From the NCBI RefSeq assembly GCF_900106845.1, contig NZ_LT629850.1:1333941-1397940 (forward strand): 64,000 nucleotides of DNA. The letters run 5' to 3'. Each line of letters begins with the position of its first letter. Within the stretch, counting starts at the first letter, position 1. The stretch is from Romboutsia timonensis (GTDB taxonomy: Bacteria > Bacillota > Clostridia > Peptostreptococcales > Peptostreptococcaceae). Under the pieces are notes generated by a model. That model made no database searches. It was not told the DNA's origin and saw nothing but the letters and a program-made list of their open reading frames with translations. Positions 26,359 through 35,534 of this stretch are shown here, piece by piece. The position numbers were made by a program, and so were the translations under genes.

Positions 26359-26597
26359 AGATTTCCTCCTTTCTCTAGAGCCATATCTAGGAAAGTTCTT
26401 CTTGTTCCATCTTCTTTAAGTCTCTTTTCATCAAATATAACTTTTGTATCTTTATCTTCCAGAGCTAATTGAATATGCAAGCATGCTTCATTAAAACAAA
26501 AGGCTGTATATGTATTTGTAATTCCTAAAATTTCGCTAGGAAGTTTATTATAATTCTTTGCTTGCGCTATTATTCTTAAGACTTTCTCTGAACGCAC
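26355..26597 (-). CDS. Tail assembly chaperone extension (GT-type frame)
   Basis: The 80-codon frame overlaps the end of the 148-residue chaperone gene by 50 nt. Its only start is a GTG (26597) with no ribosome binding site. It is +1 (or -2) relative to the upstream frame. As in many siphophages with G/GT pairs, it is probably made as a fusion by programmed frameshifting. It ends at the tape-measure start. Confidence 0.6.
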   Translation of the reverse strand: MRSEKVLRIIAQAKNYNKLPSEILGITNTYTAFCFNEACLHIQLALEDKDTKVIFDEKRLKEDGTRRTFLDMALEKGGNL

Positions 26598-26994
26598 GAA
26601 ATCGTTCTAATCTACTTGTATCTCCTATTGCATACTCTGCAATCATTGATTTCTGAACTTTATTTAACTCTAAACCTACAGATTTAAAATCATCAACACT
26701 AGGTTCTATTAACGCTTGTTTATAAACTATTTCTGTAAATTGCTCTAAATTTTTAACAGCTCTTTCATACTCCTTACCTTTTATTTCATGACCTTTTTGT
26801 TTCTTATCAAGTATCTTCTGCACCTCTAATAAAAGAATATTTGGTAATACATCACATTGTACTAAATCAGTTAATGATACTCTTTTTACCTTTACATTTA
26901 ATACCGACATATCATCAAATCCAGGTATTTCTATAACTTCACCGTTTACTTTTTTAGCTATCTGTTTTAATTCTTCTAAACTTGTTACTTGCAT
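26548..26994 (-). CDS. Tail assembly chaperone (G-type)
   Basis: The 148-residue helical protein sits between the major tail protein and tape measure. AAGGAGGGAC precedes its ATG. It carries an acidic/hydrophobic pattern typical of siphophage tail assembly chaperones (LTDLVQCDVLPNILLLEVQK). It would coat the tape measure during tail building. Confidence 0.75.
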   Translation of the reverse strand: MQVTSLEELKQIAKKVNGEVIEIPGFDDMSVLNVKVKRVSLTDLVQCDVLPNILLLEVQKILDKKQKGHEIKGKEYERAVKNLEQFTEIVYKQALIEPSVDDFKSVGLELNKVQKSMIAEYAIGDTSRLERFRAFRESLKNNSASKEL

Positions 26995-27008
26995 ATTAGT
27001 CCCTCCTT

Positions 27009-27043
27009 AAAATAAAAAAGATAGAGAATTTAATCTCTATCCT
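27009..27043 (-). terminator. Terminator after the major tail protein gene
   Basis: A stem GGATAGAGA / TCTCTATC is followed on the minus strand by TTTTTTATTTT. It probably lowers expression after the very abundant tail-tube gene. Confidence 0.75.
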
Positions 27044-27049
27044 TAAAAT

Positions 27050-27673
27050 CTACTTCTTTTTTTCTATTTTTAATGGCTCAACTTCCTCATAAAAATCATA
27101 ACCAAATGCTCTTACTCCACTTGGTAATACATCAACTATTTCTAAGGTATATGGTTTTTGACCTATAGCCGGTCTAGACTTAACCTTATACTCATTAGAA
27201 TAATATTCTCCATCCTTTAGGTTCACAGGTACATTTCCACCTTTACAGTTAGGGAATGTAAATTTAGCATATTCACCTGTTGCTCCATCATCTCCAACTA
27301 TTTCAGAATATACTATAGTATCAAAAGCAGTTAAATTAGGTTTTGTACCTATTGCTGTAGGTTCGTACTTTTTGAACTTTCTTGTTTCTGGATCATATTC
27401 TATTGTTCCACCCTGTACCACTTGCATAACTTCTGGCGACATAACATTATCTTTAAATGTTAAATCATATCCTAACATTAAATCTGGAACTTCTTTTTTA
27501 GCTATTAATTGATTTTTTATTATTAGTTCTTTAGCTTCACCTTCTTTAATAACCTCTTCTGTCTTTATTTCATCAGAAGTCTGAAAAGATAAAGTCCTCG
27601 GAGATTGCTCTTTAGTAACTAATTGTACTAAAACTACATCAGTTAAAGGTAGTTGTGTAAATTCATTAGCCAT
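27050..27673 (-). CDS. Major tail (tube) protein
   Basis: The 207-residue product begins MANEFTQLPLTDVVLVQLV and has beta-rich segments with YDLTFKDNVMSPEVM and YTLEIVDVLPSGVR, the pattern of Firmicute siphophage major tail proteins. It lies between the tail terminator and chaperone genes and is followed by a terminator. Confidence 0.82.
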   Translation of the reverse strand: MANEFTQLPLTDVVLVQLVTKEQSPRTLSFQTSDEIKTEEVIKEGEAKELIIKNQLIAKKEVPDLMLGYDLTFKDNVMSPEVMQVVQGGTIEYDPETRKFKKYEPTAIGTKPNLTAFDTIVYSEIVGDDGATGEYAKFTFPNCKGGNVPVNLKDGEYYSNEYKVKSRPAIGQKPYTLEIVDVLPSGVRAFGYDFYEEVEPLKIEKKK

Positions 27674-28022
27674 TTAATCGACCTTCTTTCACTTTAATTT
27701 TTTTATATGTATATGAAGTCATATATGCTTTTTTATCATCATCAATTATTATAGGCATAGGATCTATAACTCTTTTTAGTTTTTTATAACTCTTCATTTC
27801 TGATTTTAGCTTATCAGTATAAATTGATAATGAACTATATTTACCTATAGGATAATAGACCAATATTTCAACTAAATCATTGATGTATGAAGTTCCAGCT
27901 ATATCACTTTCTCCATTTTCTTTTATAACTAAATAAGGACTTACGCATATTCCTTCATGTTGACCAATAGAATACACATCAAATCCTTTTATTTTTAAAT
28001 ATCTATATAGCTCTGTAAACAT
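27666..28022 (-). CDS. Tail terminator-like protein
   Basis: The 118-residue product matches the size and position of siphophage tail-completion proteins between HK97-gp10-like and tube genes. It has an N-terminal helix (TELYRYLKIKGFDVYSIG) and beta strands. Its stop overlaps the tail-tube start by 8 bp. Confidence 0.65.
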   Translation of the reverse strand: MFTELYRYLKIKGFDVYSIGQHEGICVSPYLVIKENGESDIAGTSYINDLVEILVYYPIGKYSSLSIYTDKLKSEMKSYKKLKRVIDPMPIIIDDDKKAYMTSYTYKKIKVKEGRLNG

Positions 28023-28031
28023 TACATCACC

Positions 28032-28373
28032 TTATTTTAATATATTTGCTAATCCTCTTATTGCTTTAGGACTTATTAAATCAATAGTTGGCTTAACTAT
28101 TGCATACCGTTTTTCATTACAAAATTCAAGGTATACACCATAACTAGCACCATGACTCAATTCTACTCTAGCTACACTACCATTCCATTTCCAAGTACCA
28201 TTAAGTGTTTGGTGTGCCTGTCCAGTTCTAGGTGTCCATTTGTAATTGTTTTTTGCATGAGCTTCCATTTTCTTAGCTACACTATCTGCATATAAACCAA
28301 CTGCTGCTTTAGTTTTAATTTCTCTTTCTGCTATTCCTTTTATAAGGTTATTAGCATCAAATTTAAAACTCAT
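28032..28373 (-). CDS. HK97 gp10-family neck/tail protein
   Basis: The 113-residue product carries the HK97-gp10 pattern: a helical start, KNNYKWTPRTGQAHQTLNG, then VELSHGASYGVYLEFCN. It helps join tail to head. It sits in the standard neck cluster. Confidence 0.85.
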   Translation of the reverse strand: MSFKFDANNLIKGIAEREIKTKAAVGLYADSVAKKMEAHAKNNYKWTPRTGQAHQTLNGTWKWNGSVARVELSHGASYGVYLEFCNEKRYAIVKPTIDLISPKAIRGLANILK

Positions 28374-28374
28374 A

Positions 28375-28731
28375 TTAACACCTCTCGACTAACATATCAA
28401 AGTAAATATTTAACCTATTTTGGTTACCTAAGTCTTTGATAATATACTTAACATTATCAAGTAAGAAGTAATCATTTTCTTTTATCTTAATAGTATCTTC
28501 ATCATATACAACCATAAAAAACATCTGCTTACTTCTTTTTACTTGCCCCTTATCAGTAGTAATAGCACTAATTTGAGTATTACCTTCATGGTAAAAGCCT
28601 TTTACACTGCATACAAGGTCTTTTCCTCCAAGTTCTCCAAATTCATTTTTAACATCCCTATAAATATCAACATAAGTTGGAAATTTCTCTATTACTTTTT
28701 GTATTTTAGGCTTTATTTTATTAGCTATCAT
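28375..28731 (-). CDS. Head closure/neck protein
   Basis: The 118-residue beta-rich protein (PTYVDIYRDVKNEFGELGGKD; DYFLLDNVKYIIKDL) matches head-tail joining proteins. It overlaps its upstream neighbour by 4 bp. Confidence 0.72.
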   Translation of the reverse strand: MIANKIKPKIQKVIEKFPTYVDIYRDVKNEFGELGGKDLVCSVKGFYHEGNTQISAITTDKGQVKRSKQMFFMVVYDEDTIKIKENDYFLLDNVKYIIKDLGNQNRLNIYFDMLVERC

Positions 28732-28976
28732 AAAATCCTGCTCCCATTAGGTTTATATTTCTTTGCTAGTCTTAACCAGTATGAACTATTATTAGCTAAA
28801 GTAAGTCCTCCTGGTAATTGTATACTATCATCTTCGGCTTTTAATAATAAACATTCATATGCAGTATCATTTATGCTATTTTTGTTTTTATTTAAATAAT
28901 ATGCTATTTCTTCATCAGTAAAAAAGGGAGAAGTTTCCTCCCTTAATATTAATTTAAGTTCTTGAATCTCTCCCAT
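28728..28976 (-). CDS. Head-tail connector, gp6-like
   Basis: The 82-residue helical product (FFTDEEIAYYLNKNKNSINDTAYECLLLKAEDDS) has the helical pattern of gp6/gp15-type adaptor proteins. It follows the capsid gene and precedes the head-closure gene. Confidence 0.7.
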   Translation of the reverse strand: MGEIQELKLILREETSPFFTDEEIAYYLNKNKNSINDTAYECLLLKAEDDSIQLPGGLTLANNSSYWLRLAKKYKPNGSRIL

Positions 28977-28982
28977 TTTAAG

Positions 28983-29072
28983 TTACTCAACTTTCTTTTT
29001 TCTTGTTCTTTTAGTTTTTTGTGGGACTTCCACTTCTTCGACTATTGAAGCTAATCGTGTGCTAGGCTTCAT
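28983..29072 (-). CDS. Lys-rich 29-residue peptide
   Basis: The ATG at 29072 overlaps the end of the capsid gene. The product ends PQKTKRTRKKKVE. No good ribosome binding site is seen, so it depends on coupling or is not translated. It is a small basic peptide by composition. Confidence 0.35.
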   Translation of the reverse strand: MKPSTRLASIVEEVEVPQKTKRTRKKKVE

Positions 29073-29949
29073 ACTTAACAACAAACTTTATTGCATCATG
29101 TCTTTTATTTAAAATGAATATGTCTTCAAATGATTCCTCAAAGTATACATATTTACCTTGAGTTAATGCACTTGGAGCTTGTAATTGTGCAAACTCATAA
29201 GATGCTATTGGTAATATAGCAGAAGGATGAACTAACATCATAGCTATATCTTTAGCATCTTCAGCAGGTGCAAAACCAGTTGTAAATGTATATTTAGTCT
29301 TCATTAATTTAGTTGGTACTGGTATTACTTCAACCTCTTCAAGCCTTGTTACAGCCTTAGCTATTGAAGATTGACCATTAGCTCTTACTATAGTTATCGC
29401 ATTGTCTATTAATGTTTTTGTATATGTATCAACATATAATATTCTACCAACAGAAGGTACTAACGCTTCATCCATTTCATCCATCAAAGTTTCAAACTTA
29501 GTCATTATATTTTCAGAAGTTAAATCAGCACTTTCAGCAACTATTGTTTTTTGTTCATCCTTTAATTTATATAATTGCGATATTGTATAAGCATCCATTT
29601 CTGGGAACTTTTCAAATTCATTCATAGTTTTAGTTATATTTTGTATAGTAACAACTTGATTAGTTTCATTTACATCTTTAGGATGCACTAAAGTTTGCCA
29701 TTGTCTATGATTTTTTAATGTTTTAGTTTCCCAAGCATTGTCAAAATTTCTAGTAAAAGTTCCTATTGTATCTCTATTTCCATCTGTTCTACCACCTACA
29801 GTTATAGAAGGTATTTGTATTGTTTTTGCATCTACTACTCTATATTTTGTAGCATTCTCATTGCTCCATAATCTACCAAATCTTAAAACGTTTGGGTAAG
29901 CTTGAGCTAAAGCTTGTGAATATTGTTGTGCATAGTTTAAATTTGCCAT
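29062..29949 (-). CDS. Major capsid protein
   Basis: The 295-residue protein has the pattern of capsids of Firmicute siphophages: NYAQQYSQALAQAYPNVLRFGRLWS at the start, TIQIPSITVGGRTDG, and a C-terminal FEESFEDIFILNKRHDAIKFVV. It follows the scaffold gene. GGAGAAATAAT precedes the ATG. Confidence 0.85.
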   Translation of the reverse strand: MANLNYAQQYSQALAQAYPNVLRFGRLWSNENATKYRVVDAKTIQIPSITVGGRTDGNRDTIGTFTRNFDNAWETKTLKNHRQWQTLVHPKDVNETNQVVTIQNITKTMNEFEKFPEMDAYTISQLYKLKDEQKTIVAESADLTSENIMTKFETLMDEMDEALVPSVGRILYVDTYTKTLIDNAITIVRANGQSSIAKAVTRLEEVEVIPVPTKLMKTKYTFTTGFAPAEDAKDIAMMLVHPSAILPIASYEFAQLQAPSALTQGKYVYFEESFEDIFILNKRHDAIKFVVKYEA

Positions 29950-29971
29950 ATTATTTCTCCTTTATTTTTTA

Positions 29972-30523
29972 TTATTTTAATGATTGGAAATTAAAGTCGA
30001 ACATATTAACTTCTGCTCCACCTCTTCCAAAGTTTCCTAACCCTCCAGTATTAGCCGGAGTAGTTTCTAAATCAAATAGATAGCTATCTGATTCTTTTAA
30101 CTTATTCAGTTGTTCTTCTAAACCTTCTAACTTGCCCTCATTTAACTTCACATTATCTATGTCTAGTAAGGCCCTTAAAGCTTTAGAATTTTTACATTTA
30201 GCATTATTTAGTGCACCTTCTAATGCATGATCAAACTTCATCTGATTTATTTTACTCTCATAATCAGTAGTAGTTTGTTTATTTAAAGCTTGCAAGTCTT
30301 TAATCTGATTAAGTAAGTTCTCATTATCTTTATTATTTTTAGATAACTCGGCTAATTGTGTATCTCTGTCTTTTAACTGTACCTCTAATTCTTTCTTAGC
30401 TTGATTAACCTGATCAAACCTAGATTTAGGTATAAAGTTACCATCATCAACCATTATTTTTTTATCACCAAGCTTTTCTGTTACTTGTGAGTATAGTTCC
30501 TCACCTAATAATTCTTTTAACAT
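29972..30523 (-). CDS. Scaffolding protein, Gp20-like
   Basis: The 183-residue helical protein contains a long coiled coil (about residues 30-115: SRFDQVNQAKKELEVQLKD, SKINQMKFDHALEGAL), as in phage minor structural GP20 scaffolds. It directs capsid assembly and is not kept in the virion. It is 22 bp before the capsid gene and has AGGAGGATATT ahead. Confidence 0.82.
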   Translation of the reverse strand: MLKELLGEELYSQVTEKLGDKKIMVDDGNFIPKSRFDQVNQAKKELEVQLKDRDTQLAELSKNNKDNENLLNQIKDLQALNKQTTTDYESKINQMKFDHALEGALNNAKCKNSKALRALLDIDNVKLNEGKLEGLEEQLNKLKESDSYLFDLETTPANTGGLGNFGRGGAEVNMFDFNFQSLK

Positions 30524-30634
30524 AATATCCTCCTACGTTTTTTAACGTGGTTTCGACCACTTAGATTAAGTTAGCATTTAATTCTTTTACGTCTATTAAT
30601 AGCTAACCTAAAAAGACGATAAAAAAAAGAGAAC
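30524..30634 (-). other. Structured intergenic leader of scaffold-capsid genes
   Basis: No ORF. Read on the minus strand it can form GTTAGC/GCTAAC (30570-30575 with 30602-30607), GTGG/CCAC (30547-30560, TCGAAA loop) and AACGT/ACGTT hairpins (30535-30548) just before the scaffold ribosome binding site. A T-rich stretch after the upstream stop suggests a terminator at its start. It may adjust capsid-gene expression. Confidence 0.4.
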
Positions 30635-31570
30635 TTATAAAAAGTCCTCTCCATAATCTTTAAACCATTTATCTAATTTTATGTTTTTCTCTCCATCTAC
30701 CCATGCTCTAAGTTCCGTTCCTATTTCTTCTAATGACATAGGTATTTCTGGTACTGTGGTACATAAACCATTCGGATGATCTAAAGGTACATCTTTAACA
30801 CTAAACACTTGATTATCTCGTTCCCTGCATAATTCACAAGTTCTTCCATGAGAATTAGCACTAATCCACCTAATACCTTCTACATAAGGATTTTTCTCAC
30901 AACTTCTTTTCTGTGCTTGTTGGAATGCATGATTAACTGCAGTTCTAGCTAATCTTCGAGCATTATAATCAACCTTTTTATTAGTACGAGGATACACTTT
31001 CGACCATTCCCAGTCCTTGACTGCATCAGGATTAACATACCTTTCTAAATCCTTAGCTATTTCATATGTACTTTTCTTATTAGCAATACCTTCTGCAATA
31101 ATATAATCAATATCTTTATTAAATTTCTTAGTATATTCCCAAATACGTTCACTAAGTCCTTTACAATCCTTGTAAGCTTTACCGAATAATATCTCATTCA
31201 TTGCATCTTTAGGTATCTTAGAAAACATACTTGAAAAAGTATCCTTCATATTCAAGTTGTACTGACTATTAATAGACATAAAAAAATCTAGCTGTACATT
31301 ATTAGCTAGTTCCGATGATTTTTCTATATTCTTATTAATAATCTTTCCAACTTGCCTATGAATAGTTCTAATTTCTTTTTCTAGTTCATTTTTAAGCTCT
31401 TCCAAATACCTTTCCGATAAAGTATTAGGGTTAACTTTAGAAAGTTTCTTAGATACCTTTAAATACATATTTTCATATATTTCTTTTATCTGCTTTTCTT
31501 GTTTCTTAGCTAACTTAAGTTTTTTATTTTGAGCTTCTTCGCATAGCTTAAGATAATTTTTAGATGCCAT
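30635..31570 (-). CDS. Phage minor head protein (Mu F / SPP1 gp7-like)
   Basis: The 311-residue product has a helical N-terminus and a C-terminal phage_Mu_F domain: AVNHAFQQAQKRSCEKN, WISANSHGRTCELCRERDN, and the ending DHPNGLCTTVPEIP. It attaches to the portal and is involved in head assembly or DNA injection. It follows the portal and DUF6275-like genes. Confidence 0.85.
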   Translation of the reverse strand: MASKNYLKLCEEAQNKKLKLAKKQEKQIKEIYENMYLKVSKKLSKVNPNTLSERYLEELKNELEKEIRTIHRQVGKIINKNIEKSSELANNVQLDFFMSINSQYNLNMKDTFSSMFSKIPKDAMNEILFGKAYKDCKGLSERIWEYTKKFNKDIDYIIAEGIANKKSTYEIAKDLERYVNPDAVKDWEWSKVYPRTNKKVDYNARRLARTAVNHAFQQAQKRSCEKNPYVEGIRWISANSHGRTCELCRERDNQVFSVKDVPLDHPNGLCTTVPEIPMSLEEIGTELRAWVDGEKNIKLDKWFKDYGEDFL

Positions 31571-31584
31571 ATTCTATTCACTTT

Positions 31585-31848
31585 CTATAAAGAAATTTTT
31601 TTATTTTTCCATTTTTTATAAGCATCAAAGTAAATTTCATTTTTATCTCCATTGTAAGTTATTTCATAGTACATTCCATCACTAACAGTAGTAGATAATA
31701 AAGCTTTGTTATTTTGAAGTGTTTTGCAATTCCATACAACGAATACATCATCTGTAGTTAATTCAAAATTATCGGTCTTATCACACTCATTATTAAAGTA
31801 TTTAACTATTTCTTCTTTACATATGTCTATAAATTTATTCGTTTCCAT
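31585..31848 (-). CDS. DUF6275-like phage protein
   Basis: The 87-residue product carries VVWNCKTLQNNKALLSTTV and YYEITYNGDKNEIYFDAYKK, which recall DUF6275 proteins found between portal and minor head genes. Its function is unknown. Its ATG overlaps the portal stop. Confidence 0.7.
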   Translation of the reverse strand: METNKFIDICKEEIVKYFNNECDKTDNFELTTDDVFVVWNCKTLQNNKALLSTTVSDGMYYEITYNGDKNEIYFDAYKKWKNKKISL

Positions 31849-33260
31849 TATTCATCATCTCCTAAATCGGTTTCAAATTGGCTATAGCTATCTTCTAACA
31901 TCTGCTTTTCTAATTGTATTTGTTTTAACTCTTCTTCTGCTATATCATCAGTAACATTAGTCCATTTTTTTATAAATGTTTTTCTACTCATAGTTTGAGC
32001 ATTAACTTTCTGTAAATCTAATGTCATTTCCTCATCTTCATTTTCTTGTAATGGATATTGATTTTCTACAACTACATCAAAGTTTTCTAACTTAGGTAAT
32101 GTAGTTATACTATAAACTTCATTCATTTCAAGTATAGCTCTTATCATCCACTCTAAAGCTGGACGCCATGACATCATTTTTTCTTCACATCTAGTAATTA
32201 ATTGCCAATATAAAGCTTTCATACTCTTGCCGCTAGTCATCATACCTTGTAAATCACTATTATTTATCATAGGTATATTTAAAACTTCGTGCATATCTGC
32301 TTTTATTCTATTTAAGGTATTTTCCATTCTTGTGTCATAGTTAAAGTCAGTATCTATAGTTCCTATTTGAGCTTGTTTTCCATCCGATGCTATATCTGTA
32401 GATACATCCCAATATGCTCCTGGTTTTAACTTAAAATGTTTACTAGCTTCTGGATCTACGTCAGTACCATAAATTATCCTATTCATACCTTTTTTAAGTG
32501 CATCTAAATCCTCTGATGTTAATTTATTGTACTCTATACCGTTCTCTAGTATTTCTTCTACATCAGATTCACCTTTTAAATCACCACTTAGTCCATCATT
32601 TAAGATTACATAAGCAGGTATCCCACTTAGCTTTAAGTCTACATTAACCGCTAGTGTTTCAAGTAAATCACCATTACCATTATAGAAACCTTCGTTTAAT
32701 ATACATTTACCGTCTACCATTTCATACTTTTGTTTCCATATAACCTGCTTAGATTTATCTTGTTTCTGGTTCATCTGATGGAAGAATATTATCTTTTTAA
32801 GTTCATCTACTCTGTCCTCAAAAGGCTCATATACGAACTCTAAACTAGGTACAAACATTACTCTTATAGTTTTAGTAATAGTATCAGCATGAAGCTTTAT
32901 AGCTATCCTTTTGCCTATAAAACAATCTCTAGCACCTTTTACCAACTTATCTTCAAATAAATTATCTTTAAGAAGCTTATTTATATACTTATTTATTTCT
33001 TCTACTTGATCCTGATACTTATCGTCCTCTACTTGTACAGTAAAAATAGGAGTTTTACCAAATAAGAACCTAGCTTCTTCTTTTATTAACTTTTTAATAT
33101 AATTAGTCTTTTTCTTAGTTGGAGTATAATCTTTTTCATCAACTATCCAATCTTGACCTAGGCCATCATAAATATCATAAAGTTTTATTATTTCATTCAT
33201 TTCTTTTATAACTTCATTACCATACAATCCACCTAATTCTGCTTGTATTATATTTTGCAT
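31848..33260 (-). CDS. Portal protein, SPP1 gp6 family
   Basis: The 470-residue protein has portal motifs (RFLFGKTPIFTVQVEDD, EEILENGIEYNKLTSEDLD, MTSGKSMKALYWQLITRCEEK) and a typical length. It makes the dodecameric DNA entry channel of the head. It follows terminase directly (10 bp). Confidence 0.9.
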   Translation of the reverse strand: MQNIIQAELGGLYGNEVIKEMNEIIKLYDIYDGLGQDWIVDEKDYTPTKKKTNYIKKLIKEEARFLFGKTPIFTVQVEDDKYQDQVEEINKYINKLLKDNLFEDKLVKGARDCFIGKRIAIKLHADTITKTIRVMFVPSLEFVYEPFEDRVDELKKIIFFHQMNQKQDKSKQVIWKQKYEMVDGKCILNEGFYNGNGDLLETLAVNVDLKLSGIPAYVILNDGLSGDLKGESDVEEILENGIEYNKLTSEDLDALKKGMNRIIYGTDVDPEASKHFKLKPGAYWDVSTDIASDGKQAQIGTIDTDFNYDTRMENTLNRIKADMHEVLNIPMINNSDLQGMMTSGKSMKALYWQLITRCEEKMMSWRPALEWMIRAILEMNEVYSITTLPKLENFDVVVENQYPLQENEDEEMTLDLQKVNAQTMSRKTFIKKWTNVTDDIAEEELKQIQLEKQMLEDSYSQFETDLGDDE

Positions 33261-33270
33261 ATTACACCTC

Positions 33271-34551
33271 CTATCTACTGTTATAAGTTCTCTTTAAGTC
33301 TGCAACTTCATAATCATCTAATCCATACCAAATAGCACTAAAACTATGAGGGTCTATATTAAATTCGTCATATATTATGTTCCCTTTTGCATCTGTAGCA
33401 TAGGTTAAGTTTTTAAGTTCTTTAACTACATCTTTACATGCATCAGAGCAATATATATTCCTAAATCTTTTAACTTTCTTTGTATTTTGAAGTCTACTTC
33501 CTGCGAACTTTTTACATTTCCTCATTCTAAAACCTTGTTGTTGATAATATTTTATAGTTTTAGGTTCTGCACAATCTGCAGTTATTAACTTATCCTTATA
33601 ATCAGCTATTTCAATAGCCGTTTTATCATCTGTCATTTTATTCTTGTAATATTGATTAAATATATATAAGTCTTTATTTTCATCATCTATAGCCATACTT
33701 ATCAATGCATTGTATGAAGTTTCAAAACCAAAGTCCATACCATATCTATACCATCTACTAGATATCCCACCAACTTGTTCTTGGATCCATTCATCTGGCA
33801 TAACTTGAAATTGTGGCAATACTCTTGTACCATTTACCCCATATCTTCCAAGCCTGGCAACTCTATATAAATCAATATCATATGTTTTCATCTTTTCAAG
33901 TTCTTCTATATAGTCTTGTGGTAAATAGTAATTATCATCACAAGTTGAATGATGATAATATGTATTATTTGTTATAATTACTCTTTTTTCATACAATTCA
34001 TCATCGTTCAGAACAATGTTATCATTTTCTTCATCTATAAAATAATGAGAATATGTCCAATTAGCTTTTTCTACAGGGTTAGTTGAACAGATTATATGGT
34101 TAGTATCTGTTAAATGCCTTAAACGACCTCTTAACTCTTTAAATGCAGCATACTTACATTCACTACATTCTTCTAACCATACTATCGATACACCATTTAT
34201 CGATTTAAGTTTAGCAGGTTTATCTAGTCCTTTAAAAATTATTTGAGAACCATTAGGAAATAATATTTTCATAGGAGAACTCTTAAACTTTATTTTATCT
34301 TCTAGTCCCATAGCTACAACTATATCTTCAAATAGTGAGTAACAAGAATCTCTTATAGTGTCATATACTTCTCTTACAACTAGGCACTTTCTTTTTTCTT
34401 GCTGAAGCTTAAGCAATATCTTAGTAGCAACATGATAGCTTTTAGAACTACCATATCCACCAACTAAAAAATAGTCTTTGTAATCCCAATTAAATATAAA
34501 ATCTTCAAAGTGATCATTGACTGCAAAACTAACTTCTTCCATGTTTTTCAC
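33271..34551 (-). CDS. terL: Terminase large subunit, PBSX type
   Basis: The 426-residue protein shows the ATPase start (YFLVGGYGSSKSYHVATKI: modified Walker A; VSIVWLEECSE Walker B) and the C-terminal nuclease (YRYGMDFGFETSYNALIS; TADCAEPKTIKYYQ). It cuts and packages phage DNA into heads. The frame starts at GTG 34551; an ATG three codons later is also possible. It overlaps terS by 23 bp. Confidence 0.92.
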   Translation of the reverse strand: MKNMEEVSFAVNDHFEDFIFNWDYKDYFLVGGYGSSKSYHVATKILLKLQQEKRKCLVVREVYDTIRDSCYSLFEDIVVAMGLEDKIKFKSSPMKILFPNGSQIIFKGLDKPAKLKSINGVSIVWLEECSECKYAAFKELRGRLRHLTDTNHIICSTNPVEKANWTYSHYFIDEENDNIVLNDDELYEKRVIITNNTYYHHSTCDDNYYLPQDYIEELEKMKTYDIDLYRVARLGRYGVNGTRVLPQFQVMPDEWIQEQVGGISSRWYRYGMDFGFETSYNALISMAIDDENKDLYIFNQYYKNKMTDDKTAIEIADYKDKLITADCAEPKTIKYYQQQGFRMRKCKKFAGSRLQNTKKVKRFRNIYCSDACKDVVKELKNLTYATDAKGNIIYDEFNIDPHSFSAIWYGLDDYEVADLKRTYNSR

Positions 34552-35224
34552 TTGCCCTTACTACTTTTATAGTTATATCATTATCTTGTTTATTACTTAA
34601 CTTTCCTACCTCAGCTTTCAGTTTTTCTATTCTTAATCTTTGTTCTTCAGTAACTAACTCTAAGTTATTATTAACCATAGAGTCATATTGCTTTATTAAG
34701 TTTCTAAGTTCACTCATGGCTCTACTTTGAGCATTTAAGAAAGTTGCATTTCTATCCCATGCAAATTGAAGTTCGTACTCTGTTTCTTCTCCATTTTCAC
34801 TTGATTTAATTTTCTTGAGCTCTCTAGCCATATCATCTTTATCTCTAACATACATTATCTTTTGTGCTCTTATTATTGCAGCATATTGTATTGTTATTTG
34901 CTCCCACAATATATCAAGTTGATTTTTCTCGAATATTGCTCCTATAAGCTCTTGTGTTTCTTCTGGTAAATACCTAGAAAAGAATCCAAACTTCTCTGCA
35001 TTTTTATTTTTAAGTTGTCCACCTTTAGATTTTGTTTTTTTATCATTTTTTTGTGAACGTTCACTTTTATTTTCCGAACGTTCATTATCCCAACTGTATG
35101 TCTTTTTCCAACGCCTTACAGTTCCATCCGGGACATCTAATTTCTTTGATATTTCAACTAACTTATAACCTTTTTTATAAAGTTCATATGCCTCTTTTAC
35201 CTTTTCATTTGGCGCTCTTGCCAT
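34529..35224 (-). CDS. terS: Terminase small subunit
   Basis: The 231-residue product has an N-terminal HTH (KEAYELYKKGYKLVEISKKLDVPDGTVRRWK) that recognises the packaging site, a basic linker (SERSQKNDKKTKSKGGQLKN), and an oligomerisation region ending in a coiled coil. It overlaps terL. TGAGGTGGTGG precedes the ATG. Confidence 0.88.
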   Translation of the reverse strand: MARAPNEKVKEAYELYKKGYKLVEISKKLDVPDGTVRRWKKTYSWDNERSENKSERSQKNDKKTKSKGGQLKNKNAEKFGFFSRYLPEETQELIGAIFEKNQLDILWEQITIQYAAIIRAQKIMYVRDKDDMARELKKIKSSENGEETEYELQFAWDRNATFLNAQSRAMSELRNLIKQYDSMVNNNLELVTEEQRLRIEKLKAEVGKLSNKQDNDITIKVVRASEKHGRS

Positions 35225-35250
35225 ACCACCACCTCATATATTCGTTTTGG

Positions 35251-35283
35251 AAAATAAAAAAGAACCCTATTTCTAGAGTTCCA
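35251..35283 (-). terminator. Terminator ahead of terminase
   Basis: The stem GAACTCTA / TAGGGTTC (GAAA loop) is followed on the minus strand by TTTTTTATTTT. It separates the early/regulatory genes from the late packaging genes. Confidence 0.75.
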
Positions 35284-35288
35284 TTAAT

Positions 35289-35504
35289 TTAAGTTAAATC
35301 TAATATTACACTTTTAAAAAGTGCTAACTCTTTTAAATCAACAGTCGATTTAACTTTTGCATTTTTTAATATTAATTTACTATCTCTACTTTTACATATG
35401 ACAGCTATTTCTTTTAAAGCTAAAGTAGTGTACTCATTAGCATCAAGTATAACACTTCCTCCAACGGTAACTATATCTTTTATAGATGCAACTGATTTTC
35501 TCAT
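35289..35504 (-). CDS. Unknown 71-residue phage protein
   Basis: The product (RKSVASIKDIVTVGGSVILD, then alternating strands) resembles a small beta-solenoid-like fragment. It is not recognised. GGAGGTGGTAG precedes the ATG, and a terminator follows the stop. Confidence 0.6.
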   Translation of the reverse strand: MRKSVASIKDIVTVGGSVILDANEYTTLALKEIAVICKSRDSKLILKNAKVKSTVDLKELALFKSVILDLT

Positions 35505-35534
35505 TTATCTACCACCTCCATAAAACATATAATT

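Noticed and set aside
26355-26597. Independent gene with its own GTG start
   Set aside because: No ribosome binding site and a 50-nt overlap with the chaperone gene favour frameshift expression.
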